Positions 7,482 through 16,560 of a DNA stretch of 64,000 nucleotides are shown here, in pieces (position 1 is the first letter of the stretch; the number at the start of each line of letters is the position of its first letter). Both the position numbers and the translations under genes were made by a program. The stretch is from contig JACRHH010000032.1 in assembly GCA_016212095.1 (NCBI GenBank), positions 24,844-88,843 on the forward strand. Direction: 5' to 3'. The stretch is from Nitrospirota bacterium (GTDB lineage Bacteria > Nitrospirota > Thermodesulfovibrionia > SZUA-242). A model generated the notes under the pieces. That model was not told the DNA's origin. It searched no databases and worked only from the letters and a program-made list of their open reading frames with translations.

Positions 7482-9155
7482 TCAGCCACTGCCGTTTCGC
7501 TTGTAAATAAGCACATTCCACTTGGATCGAACGCTGTAATTCCGCGCCTCGTCATTCCATTTGTAAACCGTGGGCTCCGGAGCGACAATGTCGGCAACGC
7601 CAACAACTGTATAGTTTCGTTGAAGTTCGCCTTGAAGCCAGCGAAGAATATGCATTTCAGCGTCTTTCCATGCCAGCCACGACGCGTCTATGGGTACGAA
7701 AACGATGTATTTTGGCCGCGCCGATTCGATCTGGCCGATCATCTCCTTCTGCATCGCAAGGCTGTACTCGTGCTTTTCCATCAGGCTGTAAACGTAGATG
7801 TAGCCGGTGGCGGAGCGTCTGTGCGAATAGAACAATATCTGCGGCTCGGAGCCGAGTATGGCGATCTTGTCGTCTTTCGCGCTGTTTGCCTCGATGAATT
7901 TGGCTATCTCGACTGACTCCGGAAACGGATTCAGGCCGTAGGCTCTTCTGGAAATGGCGGCGGGCGGTTCGCTGAACAGGTATTCACGCTCTGCAAACAC
8001 TCCGGCGGCAATAGCCACGATTAATACCAGCAGGCCGGAATATCTTGCAGCAACAGATGTCACGACAGATGAGGATGACTCAACAGAGGGCTTCAGCCCC
8101 CTGCTGGTAAACCAACAAGCATAATCCACGAACACACCGGCCAAAATGGCAACGGCAGGCAGAAACGTCACAAAGTAGTGCTGGCGGAAATAGAAGCCGG
8201 GCGCAATGGTGAGAAACGAAAACAGGGCAAGCAGAAGCAGGAAAGGCCTGTCGGCCTTTAACTTGCGGTTAAACAGCGTTACGATGAAACCTGCCGCCGC
8301 AATCAGCCAGAGCAACAGAAAGCCGGATGTAACGGCTGCAAGATTGCGGCTGAACACGTTGAACACCTCGGACGCCGGAACCTGACTTGCGTATTTCGTG
8401 GCGTAGTCGATTGTCCAGAACCAGAACCTGCCGAACGCGCCGTTTAGTTGAAGCCAGACCATGACCGCCGCAAGCGGCGCGATAACTCCGGCGACAAACA
8501 GGCCGATACGCATGGAAATGTTCCTTGCCGTCTCCCACCCGGAGAAATAACGATAAATCAGGTGCGCGACGCAGAAGACCGCAAACAATGCTCCCGGCTG
8601 CTTCATGAGCGTTGCCAGTCCGCAGAGAACACCTGAAAGCAAATACAGACGCGGACGATTGCCCTCCACCGCGCCAAGCAGAACAATGATTCCGCCAAGC
8701 GCAAACGGCACAACAAAATGCGTTGCGTGCGCCGCGAAACCAAGCACCGACGGGCTTAATGAAAGCACCGCGTAGGACGCGCTTGCGGCAAGCGCGGCTG
8801 TCTCGCTCAGGAGTTTCCGTGCAAGAAAAAATATCAGCGCAATCGAGACGCAGTTGGCGAACATGAAGCCGAGATGAATTCCTTGAGCGGTCTGGCCGAA
8901 AACCGACATTACGAGCGCATACATGAGATATGTTCCGGGGAACTTCATGTTGTATGCCTCGACATATGGCGGAACGCCCTGAAGAATGAGCTGCCCCATG
9001 TAGGCGTATTCGCCCTCGTCGCGCTCAAGCGGAACGTCTAAAAGCCTTGCGCGGACTGCGATTACGAAAAGCAGGACAAGGCAGAGCAGAAGAGGCGTTT
9101 TCCAGCGTGCAAAGGTGGAAGCGGCTGTGGAAGCGCGTGCGTTATCGGACGGCAT
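7482..9155 (-). CDS. GT39/PMT-like membrane glycosyltransferase
   Basis: A 557-residue integral membrane protein with about ten to twelve hydrophobic helices. The motif ERDEGEYAYMGQ follows the first helix; an acidic pair at this place is the catalytic signature of GT-C enzymes of the ArnT/PMT type, which move a sugar from a polyprenyl-phosphate donor in the periplasm. The C-terminal 150 residues form a soluble domain (AILGSEPQILFYSHRRSATGYIYV...), also usual in the family. It lies 13 bases after zapA and may be co-transcribed with it. A palindrome at 8084-8103 encodes an SRGLKPSVE stretch between two transmembrane helices and looks like an in-frame insertion. Acceptor unknown. Confidence 0.82.
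   Translation of the reverse strand: MPSDNARASTAASTFARWKTPLLLCLVLLFVIAVRARLLDVPLERDEGEYAYMGQLILQGVPPYVEAYNMKFPGTYLMYALVMSVFGQTAQGIHLGFMFANCVSIALIFFLARKLLSETAALAASASYAVLSLSPSVLGFAAHATHFVVPFALGGIIVLLGAVEGNRPRLYLLSGVLCGLATLMKQPGALFAVFCVAHLIYRYFSGWETARNISMRIGLFVAGVIAPLAAVMVWLQLNGAFGRFWFWTIDYATKYASQVPASEVFNVFSRNLAAVTSGFLLLWLIAAAGFIVTLFNRKLKADRPFLLLLALFSFLTIAPGFYFRQHYFVTFLPAVAILAGVFVDYACWFTSRGLKPSVESSSSVVTSVAARYSGLLVLIVAIAAGVFAEREYLFSEPPAAISRRAYGLNPFPESVEIAKFIEANSAKDDKIAILGSEPQILFYSHRRSATGYIYVYSLMEKHEYSLAMQKEMIGQIESARPKYIVFVPIDASWLAWKDAEMHILRWLQGELQRNYTVVGVADIVAPEPTVYKWNDEARNYSVRSKWNVLIYKRNGSG
8084..8103. repeat. Palindromic element inside the GT39 gene
   Basis: Nine-base arms with one mismatch around a TC loop, CAGAGGGCT-TC-AGCCCCCTG. 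The same design occurs at 56955-56974 at the 3' end of waaF-gmhB (CAGCGGGCT-TC-AGCCCGCTG). Here it is translated in frame in a loop between membrane helices. Confidence 0.65.
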
Positions 9156-9168
9156 CCGACAAGCCCAT

Positions 9169-9444
9169 TCAGACTTCCAGAAGATTACTCAGCGCTTCAA
9201 CCTTGTCGCGCAGAACCTTGTTCACCTGATCGCAGCTCTTTTCGCACTGCGTAAGCTGATCCGCAAGGTTAAGCGCGGTCATGATGGCAGCCTTGATCGG
9301 CGTCATCGAAGGATTTTTTTTGAACAGCTCGCGCATTCTGCCGTCAACAAGACCGGCAAGCCGGCGAATATACTCTTCATCGGCGTCGCCCTTTACCGAA
9401 TAGGGCTGCCCCATGATGGTTACTTCAACAGATTTGGGAGGCAT
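9169..9444 (-). CDS. zapA: Cell division protein ZapA
   Basis: A 91-residue protein of the ZapA family, which binds FtsZ and stabilises the Z ring. The N-terminal strand pair VEVTIMGQPYSVKGDADEEY and the following helix IRRLAGLVDGRM are characteristic. The ATP-free DALN-like motif AAIMTALNLADQL continues into a C-terminal coiled coil. It follows a coiled-coil gene at 9463-9831, the usual deltaproteobacterial zapB-like/zapA pair. The 6S RNA gene that often follows zapA is not present: only 13 bases separate it from the glycosyltransferase. Confidence 0.88.
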   Translation of the reverse strand: MPPKSVEVTIMGQPYSVKGDADEEYIRRLAGLVDGRMRELFKKNPSMTPIKAAIMTALNLADQLTQCEKSCDQVNKVLRDKVEALSNLLEV

Positions 9445-9462
9445 ATGATCGTGTCTCCCCGG

Positions 9463-9831
9463 TCAGGGAAGTTCTATGCCTTCCAGTTCTTTCAGCAGGT
9501 CTTCCACCTGTAGTCTCACGGCGCTGCGCTCCTCGTTCATGCGGGCAAGCTCGCCGCGCACACGCTCCGACTCCGCTACATCGGCGCGAAGCTTCTCCAG
9601 TTCCTCGTCCTTGGCCAGAATCTCGTCCTCAAGCGCGGTAACCTTCACGGCAAGCGCGCGGGTTTCCTCGCGCTGCTGCTTCAACGCCTCAACGGCGCGA
9701 ATGATTTTATCTTCAAGAAGTTTCAAATTATCCATAGTATTTTCTTCCATAAGTTTATCTCCAGATTCTGTAGCCGTGGCGGATTGGCCCTGTTTGACGT
9801 CGTCATCCCACTTAAACAACGGCTGATTCAT
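9463..9831 (-). CDS. ZapB-like coiled-coil cell division protein
   Basis: A 122-residue, highly charged protein that is almost entirely coiled coil from residue 33 to the end, with heptads of Leu/Val/Ala and repeated Glu-Lys pairs. No enzymatic motif is visible. Placement directly before zapA suggests a ZapB-type factor bridging ZapA and the division apparatus. The start is uncertain: ATG 9831 gives a 30-residue disordered head, while ATG codons at 9750 and 9735 would start at the coiled coil, as in E. coli ZapB. Confidence 0.65.
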   Translation of the reverse strand: MNQPLFKWDDDVKQGQSATATESGDKLMEENTMDNLKLLEDKIIRAVEALKQQREETRALAVKVTALEDEILAKDEELEKLRADVAESERVRGELARMNEERSAVRLQVEDLLKELEGIELP

Positions 9832-9903
9832 AGCTGTTTACGATACCAGAGAGAAGGGATTCAGTCAAATGGAGGGAATGCAAAATATCATTAATCGAGC
9901 AGG

Positions 9904-11826
9904 TTAATGAGCGTGAGCAAGCGGCGTCATCCTGTAAATTCTGACGGGTATTTCCTTGCCCTTTACCTTGACCAGATCCGCCTCGATCATCTCGACATGG
10001 CCGATCTGCCGGTTCTCGATCAAATCCGCTATTTTCGACTGCGTGAACTCGGTTATCAGTATGCGCGCCTCGTATTTTCGCGTCAGAGCCTCGACCCTTG
10101 CGCCAAGGTTAACGTTGTCGCCGATTGCGGTATAGTCCATCTTTTTATCGACCGCGCCGATGTTTCCGATCAGAACCGTGCCGGTGTTTATGCCGATGCC
10201 GCAATCCAGCACATACTTTCCCTCGTCGCGCCAGCGGTTCTGGAGCCTGTCGAGCCTGTCCGACATTTCAAGCGCGCACCTTACGGCAAGCTCGGCGTGA
10301 TTGGGCTGAATGGCCGGAGCGCCCCAGAACGCCATGATTTCATCGCCCACAAACTTGTCAAGCGTGCCGTCCCACCTGAAAATGATGTCGGTCATCTCCT
10401 TGAAATACTCGTTCAGCATAGAGACAACCTCCTCCGGATCGCGGTTTTCGGAGAATGTGGTAAACCCGCGCAGATCCGAAAACAGGATGCTGACTTCGCG
10501 CCTGTAGCCGCCAAGCTTAGCCATCTCAGGGTTGCTCATCAATTCGGCCACGATCTTGGGCGAAACGTAGCTTGAAAACATGCGCTTGAGTTCCTTCGAG
10601 CGTCTCTCCTCGGCGAAATACTTGTACGAACCGAAGACAACCGAAATAACCGCCATGTTAAGAAAGGGATAGATAAAGTTCAGGTAGATGCCGCGCTTTG
10701 CGAAAAGCAGGAAATTGGCCGCGCCAAATAGCGCCAGCATGAAAAAAGCCAGAGATATTCCAAGCGCCGCCCGGATGCGCGGCAGAACGAAAGACAGCAG
10801 AAGCCCGCTTGCGGCAACAAGCACCGATGCGATCGTAAGCGGCGCGGCATGTATGAACCGCGAATGAACGATGTTTTCGGTGACTGTCGCGTTCTTTTCC
10901 ACTGCCGGAGTTCGGGCGGAGAATGGCGTGACCATGAAATCGTAGGTCGAAATGGCCGATGTCCCCATGAACACGATCTTCCCCGCAAGCGCTTCCGGTG
11001 GAACCTTGCCGTCAAGAATGTCGGAGGCTGAAACCTTCGCGAATGTCCCCTCGCCGCCAAGGTAATTCACACGCATTCTGCCTGCCGGATCGGTAGGAAT
11101 AAACGTGTCGCCCACCGCAACACCGGCATCGCCCTGAATTGTTATGTCGGAAATGTCTTTTCCCATGGCCAGCGCCGCAGCCACAAGCGCGAACGACGGA
11201 TAGAAATCATCGCCGAACTTGACGTAAAGATGCTCCCGTCGAAGCTTTCCGTCCATGTCCGGCGGGCTTACCACGTGTCCGAGAACCGCACCGGAGTATA
11301 TCGGCTCAACCTTCAGCTTGGTTCGCGTAACCTCATGCGCGAATGCAAGCTTCGAGCGGTTGCGGACTTTTGTTATGGCGCTGTCCAGCAGATACTCAGG
11401 CGGCTCCGCAAGCCCGGCCTCGTTGTCGAAACCGGCGGCAAGAACCAGCCGTCCGGACGCCTTTGCGATAACTTCGCCAAGCATCCGGTCTGTCTCTTCC
11501 GTTTCCGGTTCGGAGTAAAAAACATCGGCGGCAAGAACCTTGGGCCCGCCGGAAAGAATTGCAGAAAGCAGCCGCGCCTGAAGATCGCGCCGCCAGGGCC
11601 AGCGTCCGTGGCGATCCAGACTGGCCTCGTCTATCGCAACAATTACTATGTCGGCGGGCTTGGGGGCGGGTTCAATGATGTTCCTGGCCAGAAACCGGTA
11701 ATCGAGCAGAAGCGATTCCACGGTTTCGTCGATTATGGCCGGAGATTTAAGACTGAGAGCAAGAAATGCGACTGTTATAAGAATTCCGGCTATGGTTATC
11801 GGAGAAAGATGTGACGGCCTTTCCAT
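9904..11826 (-). CDS. CHASE2-domain adenylate/guanylate cyclase
   Basis: A 640-residue sensor cyclase. After one N-terminal helix comes an extracytoplasmic CHASE2 domain (about residues 35-310, with the DIVIVAIDEASLDRHGRWPW signature). Three transmembrane helices follow (about 325-410), then a class III nucleotide cyclase domain (about 440-625). The cyclase keeps both metal aspartates (FSDLRGFTTFSE and KFVGDEIMAFWG) and the later NLGARVEAL segment, so it should be active and make cAMP or cGMP. It is the last gene of a four-gene operon with an outer-membrane barrel, a FecR protein and an MBL-fold protein; the start overlaps the preceding stop. CHASE2 with FecR suggests it reads an envelope signal. 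Confidence 0.9.
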   Translation of the reverse strand: MERPSHLSPITIAGILITVAFLALSLKSPAIIDETVESLLLDYRFLARNIIEPAPKPADIVIVAIDEASLDRHGRWPWRRDLQARLLSAILSGGPKVLAADVFYSEPETEETDRMLGEVIAKASGRLVLAAGFDNEAGLAEPPEYLLDSAITKVRNRSKLAFAHEVTRTKLKVEPIYSGAVLGHVVSPPDMDGKLRREHLYVKFGDDFYPSFALVAAALAMGKDISDITIQGDAGVAVGDTFIPTDPAGRMRVNYLGGEGTFAKVSASDILDGKVPPEALAGKIVFMGTSAISTYDFMVTPFSARTPAVEKNATVTENIVHSRFIHAAPLTIASVLVAASGLLLSFVLPRIRAALGISLAFFMLALFGAANFLLFAKRGIYLNFIYPFLNMAVISVVFGSYKYFAEERRSKELKRMFSSYVSPKIVAELMSNPEMAKLGGYRREVSILFSDLRGFTTFSENRDPEEVVSMLNEYFKEMTDIIFRWDGTLDKFVGDEIMAFWGAPAIQPNHAELAVRCALEMSDRLDRLQNRWRDEGKYVLDCGIGINTGTVLIGNIGAVDKKMDYTAIGDNVNLGARVEALTRKYEARILITEFTQSKIADLIENRQIGHVEMIEADLVKVKGKEIPVRIYRMTPLAHAH

Positions 11827-13304
11827 CAGCCCATTGCCGTATGAACTGCCTTCTCCCGCGCCAGCGACCGACGCCTGTCGTTGATTATCACGCCATAACT
11901 GCCTTCCGGCGTGCGGCGCAGTATCTCGACCTTGCCGTCTCCGCGCTCGAAGTAGGAAATATTCGGATCGTATAATTTCGGGAAATACCGTCCGCCGATA
12001 TCCTGATAAAGATCAACGCGGAACATCGGCGCGCCGCCTGATCCGCCGCCGTCGTCGGAGAGCCGCAACAATCCGTTGTCGTTATAAACGGTATAACGTC
12101 CGTGTGCGCTTTTGTAGCCGACGAAGAATTTGCCGCCTTCCTTATGGTAAATGTCGGCATTGAAGTTGAACAGGTCTCCGTGGACGTCCTCCATGATGGT
12201 TGAACCGACAATGCGGTAGCGCTTGCCCGATTCACAGAGCACCCACTCCGACGTCATGGTGTCCGGCCCGTGAGTAAGAAGCGTGCGGGTTCTGTCGAGC
12301 GCCGAAGTCTCCAACCTTGCGTAATCGGTATGCACAACGCTGTTCCTGCCGGATATGTCGTGGATGGTGAAGCAGTCGCGAAATGTCGCAAGCGCGTCGT
12401 TGAATCGCTCGCGGCTCCATGCCCGCTCGATGAAATCGTTTATGTCGCCGTAGATAACGGATGCGGTCTCGAATTCGTCCCTTGAAACAGATGAAAAAAC
12501 CTGAGGCAAACGCTCGCTGCACAAGGAAGCCCACAAATTCGTATCGTGAACAGTATCGGAACTGAACACCAGTGTCTCGTTCCCGGTTCTTATTCGGAGC
12601 CCCATGGCTGGAATGCCGTGCCAAACCGGCGATTTGATCGCTTCCAGGGTAAATCCTTCGTCATCAGTGTAGACATTCCGATCCTGATAGAAAATGTCCG
12701 ACGAAAACGGATAAAAACTCTGCGGCTCCACCCACTCTCCATGTTCCGGATCGCGAAAGAGCATCCTTGGCCTGCCTGGAACCGTTGGGTTAATGACAAT
12801 TTTTGCCAAGGCCGCGGGAACCGGATTGTCGCTTCGGTCAACAATGACAAACCGGCTTACCCCTTCCCCCTCGTTTCGCGAAACAATGCGGTAGCGAGCC
12901 TGAGGGCCAAGACGCGTGAAATCGACAAACGCATCGTAGGGAATATCCATGATCCGGCGGGAATCGAGCGAAAGACTTCGGTCGAGGGCCGGGCCGGATG
13001 CCCGAATTATTTCCTGATGCACCTCATCGGTGGTTAAAAGCGACAGCTTGTAGCGGAAATCGGCGGCGTACTGGTGAAAAAGAGCCAGATCACTGAACCA
13101 CCTTTTGTGGTCGTCGTGGCAATGCGTTATCAGCAGACCTTTCAGCCCCTTGAGCCCATGTCCGCCGATCTGCTGAAAAAGCGGCGCGCCGCAATCGAGC
13201 AGGAAGGATGTGCCTCCAACCGTAATGCGATAGCCTATGCTCTTGCCGATGCTTGAAAAAGGGCCGTAATCGCCCAATATGTCAACAGTTATGCCTTCGG
13301 TCAT
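11826..13304 (-). CDS. Metallo-beta-lactamase-fold hydrolase with C-terminal extension
   Basis: A 492-residue cytoplasmic protein. Residues 1-270 form an MBL fold with the zinc motif HCHDDH near residue 60 and a later SSDTVHDTNLW metal-binding region. The last 200 residues are a separate domain of unknown type that includes a helical segment (SRDEFETASVIYGDINDF) and beta-rich repeats. ATG 13304 (MTEGITVDIL) is preferred over an upstream ATG at 13337 because MBL proteins start with this strand. It sits between a FecR gene and the CHASE2 cyclase, overlapping the latter by one base. A cyclic-nucleotide phosphodiesterase activity would fit the context, but that is inference; glyoxalase-like or RNase Z-like functions are not excluded. 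Confidence 0.75.
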   Translation of the reverse strand: MTEGITVDILGDYGPFSSIGKSIGYRITVGGTSFLLDCGAPLFQQIGGHGLKGLKGLLITHCHDDHKRWFSDLALFHQYAADFRYKLSLLTTDEVHQEIIRASGPALDRSLSLDSRRIMDIPYDAFVDFTRLGPQARYRIVSRNEGEGVSRFVIVDRSDNPVPAALAKIVINPTVPGRPRMLFRDPEHGEWVEPQSFYPFSSDIFYQDRNVYTDDEGFTLEAIKSPVWHGIPAMGLRIRTGNETLVFSSDTVHDTNLWASLCSERLPQVFSSVSRDEFETASVIYGDINDFIERAWSRERFNDALATFRDCFTIHDISGRNSVVHTDYARLETSALDRTRTLLTHGPDTMTSEWVLCESGKRYRIVGSTIMEDVHGDLFNFNADIYHKEGGKFFVGYKSAHGRYTVYNDNGLLRLSDDGGGSGGAPMFRVDLYQDIGGRYFPKLYDPNISYFERGDGKVEILRRTPEGSYGVIINDRRRSLAREKAVHTAMG

Positions 13305-13379
13305 CCGGCGCTTCCACGGAGGGGATTGACGATGCACAAGGTATCGTTACCGTTCATATCGGCAAAAACAGATGTAACT

Positions 13380-14264
13380 TTACCTGGAATCCGGGAAATT
13401 CACTTTTACATTGGTCTGTGGTTCATGAAAATTCAGGTTAATCGTAACCGGCGTTTTGCCTATGACACCCGGAGTTTCATTGATGGGCGGCGTCTTCGGA
13501 ACGAATGGAAGCCGCTCGACAACCAGCCCGGAAGGTTTGAACGATTCCATCTTGAAGTCCGGCAGGGTGAGAACCGGCGTGCCTTCCACGCGCACCTCCT
13601 GAATGATGCGTATCGTCTCGGATTCGGCAAGCGCGCCGCCGTCCTTGCTGTCCGCATCCGCCTTCTTGATCTCGCCAGGTGTTCCGGCAAACGGCCTTGG
13701 CTCGACAGGCGAACCGTCCTTCGCTACCGTTGAAACCTGTCCCGGCCCAAGCCGCACCTCTCCGCCGATGGCCGCGTTGATATTCTTCACCACAACCTCG
13801 CCCTCGATAACCGCGATGCCGGTTGAATTCGTGGCACTGTCGAACCATATAAGGAATATTGTTCCGCGAGCCGCGGCGAACGCCGTCGGGGTTTTCACCG
13901 TGAAACCGGGGCTTCCCACAACAGCGCGAAGCTTGCCGTCCAGAAGCTCATACACCGATTCCGCCCGCTTGTTTTCGGGACTGTAAAGATATTGTTTCAC
14001 GACAAGCCTGCTCTTTGGGCCGAGCGTAAGGATGCTGTCGTCCCTGAACAACAGTTTAGCCCTCGACTGCTCCTCGGTTGCCACGCTGTCAGCTTCGCGC
14101 AGGCCAAGCTTCGGCTCCGCCTTGATGATGTCCCTCGCCCGTTCCACAAACACATTGCCGCGCACCGAAACTATGTCGCCGGCGCGTTCATCGGCGAACG
14201 CCGGGGAAACGGATAGAGTGAGCATCAAAGCCGTCAGGATCGCGTTAAAATAATTGCGGTTCAT
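13380..14264 (-). CDS. FecR-domain periplasmic protein
   Basis: A 294-residue exported protein with a Sec signal peptide (cleavage after SPAFA, residue 24). A FecR domain spans about residues 28-175: GDIVSVRGNVFVERA, the FRDDSILTLGPKSRLVV block, then AARGTIFLIWFD and EGEVVVKN. The tail is Pro/Lys-rich and disordered. There is no sigma/anti-sigma partner; in operons like this the FecR domain accompanies a CHASE2 cyclase and an outer-membrane barrel and probably acts in envelope sensing. The start overlaps the preceding gene by four bases. Confidence 0.87.
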   Translation of the reverse strand: MNRNYFNAILTALMLTLSVSPAFADERAGDIVSVRGNVFVERARDIIKAEPKLGLREADSVATEEQSRAKLLFRDDSILTLGPKSRLVVKQYLYSPENKRAESVYELLDGKLRAVVGSPGFTVKTPTAFAAARGTIFLIWFDSATNSTGIAVIEGEVVVKNINAAIGGEVRLGPGQVSTVAKDGSPVEPRPFAGTPGEIKKADADSKDGGALAESETIRIIQEVRVEGTPVLTLPDFKMESFKPSGLVVERLPFVPKTPPINETPGVIGKTPVTINLNFHEPQTNVKVNFPDSR

Positions 14265-15583
14265 AGCTTCACCCCCAGGAAAAGTCCGGTAATGCTTCTT
14301 TTATAGTCGAACTTGCCGATGTTGGAATTGTTGATTGTGTACACCTCGGAGAGCGTGAGGCTGACGCTCTCAGTGGGACTCCAGACCATGTCCGCCGAAT
14401 AGTCCTGCGTTGTGTCCCTGCGTATGGAATCGCTGTCGCTTTCCCTTAGATATTCCTTATATGCCAGAGTAGCGCCCAGCATGACCCGGATGGTTCCGGT
14501 TCCGGCACTGAAATTCAGATTGCCTGTGTGGCCGTTATAATCCCAAGTCTCCTTGTCCGCCGATTCGCGCTCGTACTTGTAGCCGAAACCCCATCCGGAG
14601 TTCTCGCCAAGTTTTCTCGTCTGGGCCATGCCGAATGCCGCGTTGGTTCCAGTGCGATCTGAGTTGGTTTCGAAATCAGCGCCGTTGATGAAGTTCCTGA
14701 ATTCCTGCGCGAAGTAGAATTCGGTGATCGCGCCGCTTGTGTGAGCGACGGCTATCGAGGGGCGGAACGTATGCGTCACGCTGTATTCGTCGCCGCCGAC
14801 AGTGGCGTATGCCAGAGCGTAACCAAGCTCGGTTCGCATGTCCCGCGCGGGTGAATATCGGCCAGACAGGGAGACGCTGTGCTGCTGCACGTCGAAATTC
14901 GTGACGTCCTTATGCTTGCTCTGATAGAAGTTGTAATCGACATCCGCGGCGAATCTTCCTGTGTCAAACAGGGTGACTCCGGCGTTGGCCGAAACAATGG
15001 CACGCCAGTCGGCCTTTTTGCCGGAAGACGGCGAAACCGGATTGTCCGGCTCAAGAATCACGTTCGAGTCGTACTGTCCGCCGAGAGCGACGCCCAGCCG
15101 CAAAGCCTTCCCGCCCTGCCCTGCCGCTGACTTCAGCGTCTCCAGATATTTGCGCGCGGCGGCTTTGGTGTTTTCGTCGGCTTTGCTGCCAACGACTTCG
15201 GTGAACTGATCCCGTGCCTCGTCGATTTCGCCTGCCTGCATCATGACAAGGCCAAGTTCGTAATTTATGCGCGGATTGTCCGGCTCGCTGCGAAGGGCGT
15301 CCATCAGGGCGGGCTTCGCAGCGGCAAACCGTCCGCTTCTGGAATACGCGATTCCCAGAAGAAGCGCTGCCTCCGGATCGGATGGTTTCATCTCCCTGGC
15401 CAGCTTGAGATGCGTAACAGCCTCATCGTAATTGGCGTTGTCGATGAGATAGCCACCCTTGGTGACTGCGATTTCAAACTCTTTTTCGGTGTAGGCATGA
15501 ACGTTTGAGAGAAACGGCTGCGCAAACACCAGACTTATGAACATGATGAAAACAACTGCTAACGCTGATTTATTCAGGGTCAT
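14261..15583 (-). CDS. TPR protein with outer-membrane beta-barrel domain
   Basis: A 440-residue secreted protein. A signal peptide covers residues 1-30. Three to four tetratricopeptide repeats occupy about 32-160 (ALLLGIAYSRSGRFAAAKPALMDALR, INYELGLVMMQAG). From residue 165 the sequence alternates polar and hydrophobic residues in the way of a 12- to 14-strand beta barrel (LGVALGGQYDSNVILEPDNP...), ending KRSITGLFLGVKL. It heads the operon with the FecR, MBL and CHASE2 cyclase genes and presumably forms the outer-membrane component of that system. The upstream region (15584-15655) should hold its promoter, next to the adk terminator. Confidence 0.8.
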   Translation of the reverse strand: MTLNKSALAVVFIMFISLVFAQPFLSNVHAYTEKEFEIAVTKGGYLIDNANYDEAVTHLKLAREMKPSDPEAALLLGIAYSRSGRFAAAKPALMDALRSEPDNPRINYELGLVMMQAGEIDEARDQFTEVVGSKADENTKAAARKYLETLKSAAGQGGKALRLGVALGGQYDSNVILEPDNPVSPSSGKKADWRAIVSANAGVTLFDTGRFAADVDYNFYQSKHKDVTNFDVQQHSVSLSGRYSPARDMRTELGYALAYATVGGDEYSVTHTFRPSIAVAHTSGAITEFYFAQEFRNFINGADFETNSDRTGTNAAFGMAQTRKLGENSGWGFGYKYERESADKETWDYNGHTGNLNFSAGTGTIRVMLGATLAYKEYLRESDSDSIRRDTTQDYSADMVWSPTESVSLTLSEVYTINNSNIGKFDYKRSITGLFLGVKL

Positions 15584-15655
15584 GACATCCCCTCCCGTCA
15601 GGATGACAAAATTCTAGCAGTCCCTGAACCGTATTGCAAGGAAATGACAAAGAAA

Positions 15656-15679
15656 AAGGCTCCGTTTCCGGAGCCTTTG
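15656..15679 (-). terminator. Rho-independent terminator of adk
   Basis: A perfect 10-bp stem (AAAGGCTCCG / CGGAGCCTTT) with a four-base loop. Read on the minus strand it is followed by a run of T residues. It lies 23 bases beyond the adk stop and before the start of the leftward operon at 15583. Confidence 0.85.
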
Positions 15680-15701
15680 CCAAACTGGTTTAAGTAATCA
15701 G

Positions 15702-16349
15702 TTACTTGCCGAGCGCGGCCTTGATCGCGTTCACAACAACGTCGCTCGATGTGCCGACAACCTTCTTGAGCATTCCCTCTTTCTCATAGAAACCGATAAG
15801 CGGCGCAGTCTTCTCGTTGTAGACGTCGAGACGCTTGCTGATCGCCTCTTCAGTCTCGTCGGCGCGCTGAATCGTCGGCGAGCCGCATTTCTTGCACTTG
15901 CCGCCCTCCGCCGGCGGGTTCGACTTCACATTGTAGATTTCCTGACAGGCAGAGTTGGAGCATGTGCGCCTTGTGGTAAGGCGGTCGAGAATGACCTCGC
16001 GCGGAACCTCTATGCTCACGACGAAATCCATCTTTATTCCAAGCCTGGCCATGAGGGTCTTCAGCTCCTCCGCCTGCGGAATGGTGCGGGGGAAGCCGTC
16101 GAGCAAGAAACCGTTGGCACAGTCCGGCTCCTGAAGACGCTGTTCCATTATTCCCATGATGAGAGAATCCGGCACAAGCTCGCCCCTGTCCATAAAACCC
16201 TGGGCTTCCTTGCCGAGCGCTGTGCCGGCCTTTACGGCGGCGCGAAGTATGTCGCCGGTTGAAATCTGAACCGATCCGTCGAACGCGGTAAGAAGCTTTG
16301 CCACGGTTCCCTTGCCCGCTCCGGGCGCGCCAAGAAGCATGATCTTCAT
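15702..16349 (-). CDS. adk: Adenylate kinase with zinc-type lid
   Basis: A 215-residue adenylate kinase catalysing ATP + AMP = 2 ADP. The P-loop GAPGAGKGT is at residues 7-15, the AMP-binding region STGDILRAAV follows, and the catalytic DGFPRT lies near 84-89. The lid carries four cysteines (CSNSACQ... and CKKCG), indicating a zinc-bound long-form lid as in Gram-positive and many deltaproteobacterial enzymes. Ribosome site GGAGG lies before ATG 16349. A strong terminator follows, so it is probably monocistronic. Confidence 0.96.
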   Translation of the reverse strand: MKIMLLGAPGAGKGTVAKLLTAFDGSVQISTGDILRAAVKAGTALGKEAQGFMDRGELVPDSLIMGIMEQRLQEPDCANGFLLDGFPRTIPQAEELKTLMARLGIKMDFVVSIEVPREVILDRLTTRRTCSNSACQEIYNVKSNPPAEGGKCKKCGSPTIQRADETEEAISKRLDVYNEKTAPLIGFYEKEGMLKKVVGTSSDVVVNAIKAALGK

Positions 16350-16560
16350 ATTATTGTTCCTCCATTAATTGCTGAATTGTTTCAGCATGACATCAAGTCT
16401 TGCCGAAGCCGCATATTATCCGGCAAAGCGGCGTTGAAAATCAAACGAGCAGGCCAGTTGCCGAATAAAGCCTGAAAATTTCATGGACAACCACGCCTGA
16501 TCTTTCGCATAATACCGGTTATTCCAACGGCTTGATAAAATTCTATTTCGGGAGATACAG

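Noticed and set aside
9155..9169. 6S RNA gene after zapA
   Set aside because: Only 13 bases separate zapA from the next gene, so there is no room.
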